Part shown: positions 12,001-24,603 of the stretch, piece by piece
How positions within the stretch are numbered: the first letter of the stretch is position 1
How the letters are laid out: each line of letters starts with the position of its first letter
Assembly: GCF_001039355.2 (NCBI RefSeq)
Contig: NW_019775802.1
Coordinates: forward strand, 689,816 to 753,815
Source: Lingula anatina
Taxonomy: Eukaryota; Brachiopoda; Lingulata; Lingulida; Lingulidae
Direction: 5' to 3'
DNA length: 64,000 bases
Translations under genes and position numbers: made by a program
The notes under the pieces: generated by a model
Told to the model about the DNA's origin: nothing
What the model saw: the letters and a program-made list of their open reading frames with translations, nothing else
The model's database searches: none

Positions 12001-15000
12001 ATGAATATCTGCAGTTGTATTAAATAATTGTTTTCCCGCCGTACAGCATTCAAACAATTTAGTCACAATAAAGGTGAATATTTTCGTAAGACATGTCTAA
12101 TGTACATAAACAAAGGAGGAATCTAACATAGATAATACATAGCCCCAACTTGTTTCTTCAAAGCATGGCATACAGCCCAGCTAGCCTACCTCAGGTTCTA
12201 ACTTGAAGCCCACCCAGTCATCCAGCTGTAGTGAACACCTCTTATTGTCCTCCTTGTCTTCTGTTTCACTGTCACTGTTTTCTTCATGGTAACCATTACC
12301 CTGGACTAGCTCTGAAATACAGTACTTCTATCCCTCACTGCTTTGCATTATCAAAATGTTGCCACTAGTAGTGCAGAAAATAACTATGTTGGTTTTAACA
12401 TATGCTTCTCTTCTCAGTATTTCATTATACACTTTTCCAAATATATATTCACTGTATGTTTTCATTCAACTCTGGTTTTTACTAACTAGAATAACAAACA
12501 ACAGTAAAAGTACGGAGCACCCACCTTGTAAATTGCCCTCAGCCTCCTTGACCACTTCAGGAGGCAACTTGGATGGTCCAGCAAAGAGAGACACTGTGAT
12601 TGGTGACACCACTGTACAACAGCGCACACTGGCAAATCTCTGTGCCCGTGTCATCTCATCATAGATGAGCCAGTTGGTGGGCAGGCTCTTCACTGTTTGT
12701 TTATGACTGCTGGAGAAGACTGTGGCACTGGTGGGTGCAGGACTACAGACTGACAGGTTGTGAAATTTGATGTTGTCCTCTGATCTGGATGTGAAAAGGA
12801 TAATCATTCAAGGGGAAAATGTGCATTTGTATTGGGAATGTTATGTCTTTCCATTTGCATGACTGTATGTTGCAATATATGTTGTACACTTATAAAATAT
12901 ATTATACAATGGAAGACATCTTCACAAGAGTAAATTCTGAAGCCGTTAAGTGAAGTGTGGCCCTGAAAACATCTAGTATAATACAGGCAAGATCAAGTCT
13001 TATACTTACTGTGACATCAGCTGGTTCTTTGTTCTGTTTACTTGTATCAAGTTGGGATAAAGCCCAGCACAGAGGGCAGCTTTGACCACAGCCCAGTTCT
13101 CTGAATTAGCGTTCAGGTCACGTATGTCACCTCCCCCACGTGCTCGAACAAACCCTGAAGCTCGCAGCTGACCAAGTAGTTGTGTTCTGTAATTCATATT
13201 CACAGTTTTTACCTCAGTACCAATCTTTTGTATCTAACCTGCATACTAATACAACCAAAAATCAAACCTACTAAATAAAATTGTCCATTTTATCCAACTG
13301 TGATAATATATGAACAAGAATAACTACCTCATTCCCACAATCATTTCCATAGTGGCTGCAGACAGATAGTTTCTTTCACAAAAAGATTTCTCCCAGCCGT
13401 CTGCCCTTGCCTTCTGCCAAGCCTGGAATGCTCTCAGCAATGTCATGTGGTCACTGAACGTACCAGAGGCAAAGGTTTTTCTTATCATGGCTAAAGACCG
13501 CTTCTGATATGGCTGGGATGGCAGGAGAACTGGCAGAAAAAAAACAATCAAATACAAGCAATTACTTCTCAGGACTTTGCAGATTTTATTCAGACAGGAT
13601 TAAATAAACTGACATTAAAACAATTTATTCCTTAATTGCTTCAGTAAAACTTACAAGGCCTAAAACCCACAACACACCTGATTAAGAAAATTGACCTGAA
13701 ATGGCATACAGCATATAGTGATTCAACAGCGATTCAATTTAGCTTTAATTTACTGTCTCCCTGTTTTGAGAAAAACATTCTTTCCTGCCAAACTTACATG
13801 GGTCCTTGTAGGCCAGAGCACAGGCAACAGTGAGGATAGGATCCAGACACTTGAGGACAACTGAGAAAAGGACCATCTTGCCATACTTGGGCTCTACTGG
13901 GAGATCAGACAAGTGGTGGCCAAGCTCTGTCAGGTCCTCCCACTGGTCCAGGGCATCAATTTTCTGGAGAATAATGGGGGTTTGTTTCATAAAAAACTGA
14001 TTGCCTTTTTAAAAAGTATATAGAAATAAAATCATCTCTTTGAATTTGACATTTTCATATCACAAAAAGATTATTATTATGTAGGATTGTGATGCAGTGA
14101 ATGCGCATACATATTAACTTATCAAGACCTGAAAATTACCCAGGTGCACAATATACACATTTTGCAGTTATAACAGCAGAGTTCTGTGAAAAGATGTAAG
14201 CCATTCTCCCATGCCTCACCTGCAGCAGCTGCACAGCATTCATGGTGGTCAGGTAGGCAGGAGGCTCTGGAGCCTTAGCCAGGAAGTCAGCTATCGGGAT
14301 ATTGACAGGGGTCAGCAGTTTGGTATGCAGGCATAGTTCCTGGTATAAATAGGTTCAATTATTTATTCAATACATAATAGCAAATAACAACACACTAATT
14401 AACCAGCAAAATCATGAACATTATTGACCATGCAAAATGATAGAATTGATGGTCTGGCTATCAACCAAAAAATTAGTTGCTTTATCCAGGACTGATATTA
14501 TCAAGAAAGCATTAACACTGGATTTTCTTTTTTGAAAAAGTGTACCAGGAAGACGGCAGCATGTTCAAGAAATACCCAGCACTTACCTCAAGTGGAAACC
14601 GTAGTATTTCTGGCAGCTGGAACTCCTGCATGTTGTTGTAACGTATTCTACTAAACAGGTGATAGCATGTGCCAGCACGGCAGCGACCAGCTCTGGAGTG
14701 AGAAAAATGCATATTGTCATTATGACTAAGCATAAAAAAGACTGAAATTATTTTTATATTGTTGAATATATTGCGGACTTAAAAAAACAAGTCTTAATAA
14801 GTTCAAAAATCTTTCTGTAAATAAACCCTTATATCATGATTATTTACGTACATTTCACTGCATTTACATGGATGTTTTTTTCTTCTTTTTTTATTTATTT
14901 CTTTTCCTTTTTGCCATCTGTGAGTCTACTTCAAACAAAAGACTAAATTCAGGAATTCTCAGATATTCTCTGCCATGTGCAAAGTTCTCACCTTCCTTTC

Positions 15001-15957
15001 CTCTGCAGTGCACTAGCCTTGGAGATCCAGTGACACTTCAACATGGACACTGATGTCAGGGCATCAAATGATTTCTGCAATAGTCATGATTCAACATTAG
15101 ACTACATTTCCATACACCAATTGTAACATGATGACATTTAATGTAAAAATAATACGAATTATATCTAAAACAACATGCAATGTGTGTTCCTCAAAATATT
15201 TTAGTGTCTTACCTCCTTAACTTTCCCAGAGTCGATAACAAAGACAACATCATCAATGGTCAAACTGGTCTCTGCTATGTTGGTAGCCAGGATCTGGTAT
15301 ATAAGAGCACAGAACAGAACTAATACATCATCACATACAGCACAATATCATAACTATTAAACAGTATCAGTAACATGGGAAACTAGGAGATGAGTTGTAA
15401 CTAAGAGGAATCAAACTTTTTTTCACAGAGTCTACTCACAATCTTCCTAACCCCTGCTGGGGGCCTCTTGAACACTTTCTTCTGATCTGTGGTCTGCATA
15501 GCTGAGTGAAGCATAAACAAAATGTACCTAAAAATAAAAGTATAATGGTATACCTAGTGTCTGTATAAAACAAAATGAACCCAAAAATATGTTAATATAT
15601 ATCAAGGTGAAGAGATGATCCCTCCAGATGTATAATGCTTTTTTTTTTCAGAAAAATAAATGGCAAAGAAGGATGGAATATTTACATTATATCTTACTTG
15701 TATAACATTTCCCTACTTGTATAAGCACTGCAAACATATCACTTAGTACAGAGAGGTAGAGATAGTCTCATGTAAAACTATAATTTTACATTTAATTAAA
15801 ACTACTACATGTACATGTAGTATATATCAATATCAAGGTGTATATCAACAAAGTTGCATTAACCTGTTGCTGTCCCCAAAGTGCTTGTCATCATTGATAA
15901 TCCTGTCACGTAGACCAACAATTTCAACATAGCCAGGCAGAAACACCAGAATGCTTC
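9087..15957 (-). CDS. YTHDC2: YTHDC2, 3' half: DEAH-box RNA helicase with YTH m6A-reader domain
   Basis: Family role: 3'-to-5' RNA helicase and m6A reader acting in meiotic germ cells. Eighteen exons in transcript order: 15864-15957, 15440-15527, 15213-15293, 14992-15074, 14587-14692, 14220-14339, 13798-13963, 13328-13529, 13010-13186, 12525-12784, 12190-12311, 11843-11938, 11535-11631, 11194-11292, 10586-10890, 10233-10384, 9926-10010, 9087-9683. Phases agree throughout (about 975 residues). Visible in order: ILVFLPGY (motif IV), [21 protein letters not shown]'s region (motif V), [12 protein letters not shown] (motif VI), HA2 ([20 protein letters not shown]), OB-fold ([17 protein letters not shown]), [14 protein letters not shown], and YTH ([46 protein letters not shown]). 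A Q/G/P/S-rich tail of about 175 residues, absent from human YTHDC2, follows. The exons for R3H, helicase motifs I-III and ankyrin repeats were not found in the window. Confidence 0.95.
15803..15822. repeat. 20-bp perfect palindrome
   Basis: A palindrome centred on ctacatgtacatgtag lies in a YTHDC2 intron. It is absent from copy B, which has a shorter sequence there (about 27720-27770). Confidence 0.7.
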
Positions 15958-16186
15958 CTACAAAAACAATTAATAATCATATTTAATCATTGTAATATAC
16001 CAAAAACATATTCTACTACATGTGTAGCTGTATTCCATTGCATTTTAACCTTGGCCTGAAAAGTCAAAATATCTTAAACTAAATGCAAAAGAGTAATCAA
16101 AATAATACTGTAAAATGAAATATAATATTTTACTAAATTGTGAAAACCAAAACCGGAAATTCTTTGTACATCCTCACTATAGGTCG

Positions 16187-16190
16187 CACA

Positions 16191-16250
<60 letters not shown>

Positions 16251-16658
16251 NNNNNNNNNNNNNNNNNNNNNNNNNNNNNNNNNNNNNNNNNNNNNNNNNN
16301 NNNNNNNNNNNNNNNNNNNNNNNNNNNNNNNNNNNNNNNNNNNNNNNNNNNNNNNNNNNNNNNNNNNNNNNNNNNNNNNNNNNNNNNNNNNNNNNNNNNN
16401 NNNNNNNNNNNNNNNNNNNNNNNNNNNNNNNNNNNNNNNNNNNNNNNNNNNNNNNNNNNNNNNNNNNNNNNNNNNNNNNNNNNNNNNNNNNNNNNNNNNN
16501 NNNNNNNNNNNNNNNNNNNNNNNNNNNNNNNNNNNNNNNNNNNNNNNNNNNNNNNNNNNNNNNNNNNNNNNNNNNNNNNNNNNNNNNNNNNNNNNNNNNN
16601 NNNNNNNNNNNNNNNNNNNNNNNNNNNNNNNNNNNNNNNNNNNNNNAGAGAGAGAGTT
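16187..16658. repeat. (AC)n(AG)n microsatellite with 396-base N gap, copy A
   Basis: AC repeat 16187-16208, then AG repeat to 16250, Ns at 16251-16646, and AG repeats to about 16658. The gap is inside the dinucleotide tract. Copy B shows the same tract at 28253-28395 with a single N, so the true content of the gap is probably AG repeats only. Confidence 0.95.
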
Positions 16659-17628
16659 TGTGACAACAGTCACATTCTTAGTGCATAGTATATTACAAAT
16701 CACAACTGTGCCCCTCTTTTATCTGACATATACACTCTCCTATCAACATCAAGCTTTTTAATTAAAAATATTATCTGTCAAACAAACAGATGAGGGTACA
16801 AATACTGTCTCAATTTTATTCAGATTCATATCCCATTGATGCCTCTCCTTCTGCAAATTAACTAATTTTCAACCACTCTAGTCATGAAGTTGATACTAAT
16901 TTCCATTCAACTGATTCTGCTGGGTGCTGTCACTGCTCAGATACCACCTGGCACACCTATTCAAAGAACAAGCAGCCTTTAGGCCAGCCTACTCAAGCTG
17001 CATCTTACTGCCTTTGAAAACAGCAAGAACATTCAACAACTGGAGGACACTTTGGCTGCTGGGGCAACCAACATCAGCCTTCTATTGGACCTGATCAACC
17101 ACATTCAAACTGGTCAACAAACCATGCAAGGCAATCTTCAAGACCTTCAAAGTGACCTGGAATCTGCAGAAAAGTTGACAAATATGTCAACACAGTACCT
17201 TGAGCAAAAACTGCTAGAACTCCTAAATCAATTGCAAAGTGTGGTTAAAGTGCAGGCTGATCAACAGGCCAAAGATAATGAACAACATGGCCAAATTGGA
17301 GGACTTCAAAATCAGCTCAAAACTATGGAGAATGCAACTGAACAGCTCAAGTCCAATCAACTGACCAAATGGGGGCAAGTACAATCACCAGCTAAGTAAA
17401 ATTCAAGACCAAGTTCAGAATCTAGAAGAAAATACAACTAATACTGCCCAGATTCTATTCAAACAAGTAGAAATGGGAGACCAAAGGAATGGCCAGCTCA
17501 CAGTGCTTCAAAACCAGCTACAAAATCTAGAGAAGATCACCAATAACACAGTCAAGGTTTTGTCCAATCAAGAATCCACACTTAACCAATACGGGCAACA
17601 GATTAATGATTCCAAGCAGATTACTTTT

Positions 17629-17880
17629 AATCAACAAACTACTCTAAATCAACATGACAGCCAAATCATTACCATGAACCAGACTCATATGGAGCGACAA
17701 ACAACACTTCAACAGCATGAAACCCAAATCAACGCCATGAACCAGTTTATTTCCAAGCAACAGACCACTCTTAAACAACAGGAAAGTCAAATCAATGCCA
17801 TGAACCAGCTTATTTCTAAGCAACAAACTACTCTGAACCAATATCAAAGCCAAATCAAAGCCATGAACCAACTGATTTCT
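17629..17880 (+). repeat. Coding minisatellite, 4 x 63 bp (21 residues), copy A
   Basis: Four exact-length 63-bp units, each encoding a variant of QQTTLxQxxSQIxxMNQxIS. Twenty-one residues are three heptads, so adding or losing a unit keeps coiled-coil register. Copy B has the first two units shortened (29370-29603). Confidence 0.9.
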
Positions 17881-18764
17881 AATCAAGACACAAGTAATAA
17901 AAACCAGGCAGCAGAGATAACCCAGCTGACTCTGTGGCAACAACGCCAGGACCAAACAGCACAGACAGCAAAGGGATCCTTGAACGATCTCAGCAGACGG
18001 GTCACAAATTTCCAGCAATCTGTAGCAAACACAGGTAAGACACCCATGCTATGTACTCTGCTTTAGGTCATTTCTGTGACAATGAAAACTAAACTATTGG
18101 TTGAATTTGAAAAAGTTCCTTTTTCCCTTTTATTCATTCAATAACCTGGCAAATGAATTTCTGACCACTTGAACAAAAATGCTTTGAAGCACATGGAAAA
18201 TAATGGTTTTTCAGCATGTCCCACACACACTGACATTTTTCACTGATATGATGGATAAAATCGAACAGAAAAAAGTTCATTTGCTCCTTCTAATCAATCT
18301 ATAAAATTCATTTTTCCTGTAATAAGAAAATCAGTAAACGTTAATTTGAAATTTAGACATTAATATGGCCGAGTACTCTTGCAGACTGTCCAGTTGGTTT
18401 CATGTGGTCCATGTTTTCTTGCTACAAATTTGTTGACCAGAAAAGAACCTGGCAAGATGCTGAAAACTACTGCAAGAGCCTGAATCCTGGATCCCACTTG
18501 GTCTCTATCAACTCTGCCACAGAACAAAACTTTATAGCTACATACATTTATTCTTCAGGTAAGTAATGGCTTATTAAAATACATTTTGGGTACCTCTGGT
18601 TCCACATGAAAAAATTACTTTTATACATGTTATTTTTGTTATTAAGTTGGTGTCATTCAAACAAATTCTTCACATAAAAGCAAAAGTATTTTAGTTCAAA
18701 GTTTATGGCCATACATGTTCGCATAAATGTTAACATGTTTATTATAATTTATGGTTTTATGAAG

Positions 18765-18920
18765 GTACTGTTACAGACAAGGAAGGAAAAATATGTGCAT
18801 TACCTTTTACTTACAAAGGGAAAACTTATAAAAGTTGCACTACAATTGGCCACAGTCAGCTATGGTGCTCATTTGACATGAACCATGTTACAAAAAAGAG
18901 TCCCTGGGGAAACTGCATGG
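18765..18920 (+). other. Phase 1-1 exon coding a fibronectin type II domain inside the CTLD
   Basis: Exon of 156 bases: 2 + 51 codons + 1, flanked by AG and GT. The translation holds CALPFTYKGKTYKSC, then LWCS and PWGNC, with the four cysteines and aromatic spacing of an FN2 module (collagen/gelatin or glycan binding in other proteins). It splits the lectin domain between IYSSG and GPAGWSS. Removing it leaves the frame intact. The third lectin gene of the window has no such exon at the same intron position. Confidence 0.85.
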
Positions 18921-19467
18921 GTAAGCAACACTTCAATTTTGTTCAAATTTATTACCAAAACAAATAAAACTTTGAAGTAAATCACTAATATCAATATCAT
19001 TATTTTTCATTATCCCACATTAATTAAATGCCAGTTATAAATATATATATATATATATTTAATTATATATTTTCATATACTCATATTTATCATACTTATT
19101 CTATATTATAAAGAATAAAAAATGTCTACATATAATTATATGAAATGCTAAATATATCTTATAATAATTTATATTATCAAATGCCTCATGCAATTAAGTA
19201 CATTGCATACCATATTCAGGTCCTGCTGGTTGGAGTAGTTTGTATTTTTGGATAGGAGGGAATGACTTACAACAAGCAGGCACATGGAGGTGGGTTGCAG
19301 ATGGACAAACTATGGTCTACAAAAACTGGAGGCCGAGAGAGCCATCTGGGGGCCATGAACACTGTGCAGGGGTATCTACACATCCTGCTCATTATAACCG
19401 ATGGAATGATTTTTCATGTTACAATAAATATCCATTTATTTGTGAAATGAATAAAGTCAGAGTCTAG

Positions 19468-22400
19468 CTGCATGGTTTTTGGCAAAGGTGCATCACAATG
19501 CTTTCAAAAAGAAGTTGATCAAAAACAGTTCATAAAATTGACTTCTGACTCCTCTTGAGAGTCTCATTAACTCCTTTTTCTATGATATCTAGATCAGATT
19601 ACTGATTAGAAGTGATTCCTCACAGCACATAAAGCCAGAAATTAAATGTATTTGGTGAGAAGACTTAATGAAGACCTGTAAGGCAATGAAAGCCAAGCCT
19701 TGTCACAATTTCCTTTCTATCAATTCTAAGGAATGTGAGTGGCACATTTTGTGCAGAAAAGATCACAAGTAAAAAAACAAACAAACACCTAAGTTAGTTA
19801 ATATATAATGCTATCTTGACCCAATCTTTTGTAATCATTGATTTTTCATCTATAATAAGAGTACTTTAAACCAAAAGAGATACTTTAAGTAACAGACAGA
19901 TAAAGAGATATGATGCTAGTCCCAACAGATATACCAACAATTACTCTATATAGTCTAAGTACAATGAACCTAGGGGACAGCAGGATTTACTTTGCCCACA
20001 AACATTTAAAGGCAGAAGACAAAATCAGAAATAGGAGTGATAAGAGCTAGTGCAGTTACAAAAATTAATGCTGGAAGTAACATATAACCCAGAAAATGTT
20101 AGGAGATATCTAATATTGAATCAGCAGCATAGTTTAGAAAAAAATCACTGGTAACATTGCTAATACGCTATAATAAGAAGGTTGTTTTTTGAATAAATTA
20201 AGACTGCATATCTTTAACCTTTTTATGTTCCTAATTGAAAATTGATTTCAAGAACAAGACAATTATAAAAATACAAAAGAAAGTTGTATTTTATTTTTAT
20301 TTTTTAAAAATCATACTGATAGAGATAATCACCACAGTTTGTATCATTGATGGATAGCAAACAGGAAAACTAAAGATAAACCTGTACACCTTATAATGGA
20401 CAGTTAGACAAAACTGATTCATTAACGCAACATATCCTTTTTCATGCTGCACACATTTAATAAAGCAAGGAGCCAAGGCATAAAGCCAAAAGTCTGCAGG
20501 TGGGGCAATTTTCTCCACTCTGATGGCAAGTTGCGCAAGCGGGTGTACTCAGATAAAAACATGTCAATTTTACTTTGATAAATACTTACTTTGCATGTAA
20601 AACCTTTACCTGATTATCCCAGGTACAAAAAAATTAAGGTCAGCCTTGATATATTTATGACTGGAACCATCTTTCAACAATGAGCACAAATTCAAATCTT
20701 AGCGTCAGTCTACTTTTTTTCGTCTTTTAAATATTACTCAATGCCCTATACTTGAAACACTGCTGTTTCTACCATTAATAAGCAACTGAAGAGTATATGT
20801 TACTAAAAATGCAAATGGCAGTTTCTTCAAATCCTTACTGTAATTCTTCCTCATTTTTTAAAGATTCAAACAGTTCTACTAACCTATGCATTCATACCTT
20901 AATGTGCTACTAAAAAGTCAAGTAACAAAAATGTTAATTTTCTTCTTAATTATCTAACATCTTGTAAACCAAGGCCAATTTGTGCAGCAGGTTTTTTTTT
21001 TAGACCCCAATAGATATCATCGGTCTACATGGATCACCCCAACAGGGGCTCTCGCTAAGTGCAATCAGCTTAACTGGATGACACAGCTCCTCTTGTTTCC
21101 AATGTACTCGTATAATCACCAGCTTTGCTGTATTTTATTGAATGCTATAAGGTGTGATTCAGTTAGGCTGATCACAGCCAGTGAGAGTCTAAGCAGAGTT
21201 TGGACTATCCATGTAGACCAAAGATGTCTATGGGAACGGGGCCTTATATCTTAGCCTTCCCTTGTCTCTTCAATGATTTTCTGTGAACTGGGGATCATGA
21301 CTTTGAAACAGAAATTTAAACCAAAAAATCAGAGATGCCATTTTTTTCTCCACATACTCGGTGTTATCTCTCAAACGGCTGACAAATTACATCTCATATC
21401 CCTTCCAAAATTAGAAAATGATTTAAAAGGTCAATAAAGCTTCCAAGGGAAAAACCAGGTAAGAAAGACAACTCAGCTTGTCCAGGTTGTATCTGCACAG
21501 CAATCCAGCTTCTCTAGTAATGAATTACCAAGTGTAAGCAATCTTCCGCTGTCATTCACATTAAGGTAAATATTCAAAAGTCTTTTTCATGTATGTATTC
21601 CCAATAACTTGTCTCTTTATATCCGATACATCAATCACCCACTTCTCCATTCACAGAAAAGTCTAACTTGATTTATTCAAGATGCCAGATGAATAAATAA
21701 ACATAAAGGAGTCGTAAAGTATGTTATTTTGGCAAGACCAATGCATAAGCCCCCCCCCCTCCCCCTAAATTCTAATATGGTTAAATATCCTCAAAAGCGT
21801 CTGTTATTAGTAACATCTATTTTGAACTCAGTATGAATGGTTTCTTTAAAATACATTTGACCTGTTTCCCTAAACTGTTCAAAAACCAGTTTGGTAATGC
21901 AACATTTCCTTAGATAAAAATGGGCTACATGGAAAAAATATATATCACTTACACATACAAGGAAGAGTTTTAGACCAAGTTCAAATCCTCTTGTTGCCTT
22001 TATGGTATTAGTTTCAGCCAACTTAACATCAAATCTTAAAATATAAGAAGAGGACATATGAAGAATTTAATTGAGAGAAATTCCTTAAATGAAAGTTTGA
22101 TGATTATAAGGTAAGTCTGACCTGTTTGGCCCCCCCATCCTCCCCTGCTAGCCAAAACAACTTTACAAAGCACACACACACATGCATGTTACTGTACAGG
22201 AAGAAAAATGCAACTTGATAAAATCATATCAGGAAGGTGTTCAACAACTGGTTATCGCTCTCATAATGTGTCCCTTCTCGTGCATACACTTATTGCAAAC
22301 ACCTCACCACTAGATCAAGTTTAAAGCTGTATTTCTTTTCAGGTCATGCATGTTTGATAATCTGAGAATCTTTTTTGCCAACCTCTTCCAGGTTAATTTT

Positions 22401-24602
22401 GAAAGGTTTAGCTTATAATCCATAGAGAAGAACACAACCTGGTAATATATCAATGTTCCCTAAGCCTGCAAACAGAACAGTGATTAATCTCTTTATAAAT
22501 TCCTGCATTGCTACATAATAGGGGTTGTGCACTTTTTTTTTATAGAAAAACCTAACTAATTCAAACAACTTGAAATAAACATTTCAACCGGACTTCCTCT
22601 AAAATGTACCAGGCTCTGGTATCAAGCTAAGAAAACATTTGCTTCTAAATCAATCAATCAGTAAGATATTTTTTTCAGAAGAATAAAAACTGACAATTTG
22701 GGTGTAAAAAAGTTAAATATTTCTATCAATTTCCTTCAGCCAAAATAAATCATGTATATCCATTGATAACAATTTAGTATCCTACTGAAAGCCAAGGGTC
22801 TTTCCTATGATAATAAATACCGGAGAGACACCAGTGTGAATACAGTATGCATATGACCTGAGTAGAGAGTTATAGGTGACAGGGTGTGAGGGGACAGAAT
22901 ATCAATAGCTGACTTCTGTAGCTAGGTGACCAGGCAGACAGGTATATACACACTGCTAAACTGGATCTTTACCTAGGCATGACCTAACATGATATAACAG
23001 CTCAGGTAAGATAATCTGACTGAAAGTTTTATTTCACTGTTCATTTATAGCCGCTGTTCTATAAACGTGCATGCTTCCAAAACAGTTAACAATACCATAT
23101 ACTTTGAAATGAAGTTTCATATGGGCATGACACGTTTCTTCATTTTTTAAAAAACATTTTAGATCTTACAAATGATATATATAGTGTCTTTTATAAGATG
23201 ATCTTTAAAAAAAGTATTACGCTCTTTGATATCCATCTTGACATAAACATAGAATTACCTCCAAAAAATATATTGGTTAGATCATTTTAAATAATGCTAT
23301 GCAATCTTTGTGCAACACAAATTTTCAACAAAAATGTGTGCAACGAGAATTTTCAACAAAATTTACTTAATACAATATAAAGTTCAAGAGGTGGCAAATG
23401 ACATAAAGCTTGAAATATTTAAAGAATAGCCACATGTGACACTAAGTGGATGCAGCTAGGGTACTTTTCTCTGGCCATTTATCTGAAGGTGACATGAAGT
23501 AGTGTCTGGGTCTTTTATAAAGATGGACATTAATTTCAGTGTTTGTCTGCATCTATTAGGAGTTGATCACAGTGAACTATCCTGCCCCTGGCCTCGGTAT
23601 CAGAGAGATCCTGCATTTCAATTGGTATCAACCTAGATTCTTTTGAACATTCTTCAAATTCCACTTTATTATTTCTTAACTTTATTTTAAAAAACTGCTG
23701 GCCATCAGTGAAGAAAGAGGGGAAAGGGTGGGTGGGTTAGTGGAATGGGTTGGTAGACTTATAAACTAGTAGTTGTCTACTCAGACCTGTAAATTTAAAG
23801 TAATAAATGCAGCACAGTAGCACTTACATCAGGTTTATGTCGACAACTGGATATAAAAACAATAATTAAACATGGAGAATTTAAATTTAAATGAAACCAT
23901 CATGCAATTAAATATAGTGAAGCACTCATGTACCATCAAACTTCTAATATATAGGACTATCTGACCAGGGAAGTATTGTGTATGCTTACAAATTTTCCTC
24001 TTTTTCTGCATCCATAAATACCAGTTTCTTTACCTTAGCAACATACTTTATGCTCTGTTTACCTGCAGATAACTGCAATTTAATTTGACTGAATCGATAG
24101 GAATGTCTGGTACTTTCTAGTTGTGAAAAACTGGCAATTTGCCATCATGTACACCTCAAGGATAAACTGGTCGCTAGACACATTCTTGCATTCATGCCCG
24201 TATCCCTGGGTGAAACTGTCACATGATGAAAACTAAATATGTTCAAAACAGCAGTATGTGTATTAAATTGACACATATCAAAAGAAACAATAGTTGGATG
24301 AGTATTGACTGATCGGCAGAATAATATATATATTTTAATTCAAAAGCTGTATGTGATATTGCCATGAATAAAAATATTCTTTCTTTCTTTACATCTACAG
24401 TATAAACAGAAAAAAATCTTGTTAATAAACTACCTTTTACTTTTGTAAAGGAACCCTAAATTGAGTATCGATGCATTATTTATTATCTCATTTTTTTGCA
24501 AGTTAAATGTGAGTTTTAATATGTCAGTAAAACAAGTGTGCTTTTTTGCCAGTTCCCAAGACTATAAATGTGGACACCTGGTCTGCATGGCAAGGACATA
24601 CT
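19468..24602. other. Region downstream of lectin copy A, no gene seen
   Basis: About 5.1 kb, AT-rich, with only short shadow reading frames. It includes the lectin 3' UTR and an inverted-repeat element at 21003-21243. It ends at the single-N gap at 24603. The same region follows copy B. Confidence 0.6.
21003..21243. mobile_element. Candidate MITE flanked by TTA, copy A
   Basis: The ends are inverted: gaccccaatagat...ggtctacatggat on the left and the complement of ggtctacatggata near the right end, which finishes in cggggcc. TTA flanks both ends (21000-21002 and 21244-21246), as expected for PIF/Harbinger-type targets. About 241 bp, no coding capacity. The terminal match is imperfect, so this is a candidate. 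Confidence 0.5.
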
Positions 24603-24603
24603 N
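24603..24603. other. Single-N assembly gap between the two large copies
   Basis: The N falls exactly where copy A stops and copy B starts, in the middle of a YTHDC2 exon sequence of copy B. Confidence 0.9.

Larger units (their letters stand above)
16884..19467 (+). pseudogene. Secreted coiled-coil C-type lectin with nested FN2 domain, copy A (disrupted)
   Basis: Exons 16884-18034, 18385-18558, 18765-18920 and 19220-19467 (TAG stop), joined by AG/GT sites in phase 1. Layout: signal peptide MKLILISIQLILLGAVTA, long Gln-rich coiled coil with many N-x-S/T sites, first half of a CTLD (CPVGFMWSMFSCYKF...HLVSINSATEQNF), a fibronectin type II domain, then the second half of the CTLD (FWIGGNDL, EPS at the EPN position, RWNDFSC, YPFICE). 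Exon 1 has TAG at 16980-16982 (codon 33, CAG in copy B) and a one-base insertion in the run near 17370 that shifts the frame. The lectin and FN2 exons are open. Either a null allele, a young pseudogene, or base-calling error. Family role would be secreted Ca-dependent glycan recognition, probably immune; the ligand is unknown. Confidence 0.85.

Noticed and set aside
16074-16703. Long reading frames on both strands across the N run
   Set aside because: They consist of Ns translated as X plus AC/AG dinucleotide repeat; no gene.
20297-20518. Minus-strand 73-codon frame, similar in both copies
   Set aside because: Its similarity is explained by the large duplication. No splice context, domain or codon pattern supports coding.
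21975-22000. tRNA B-box-like gttcaaatcc
   Set aside because: The T-stem does not pair and no A box or acceptor stem is present.
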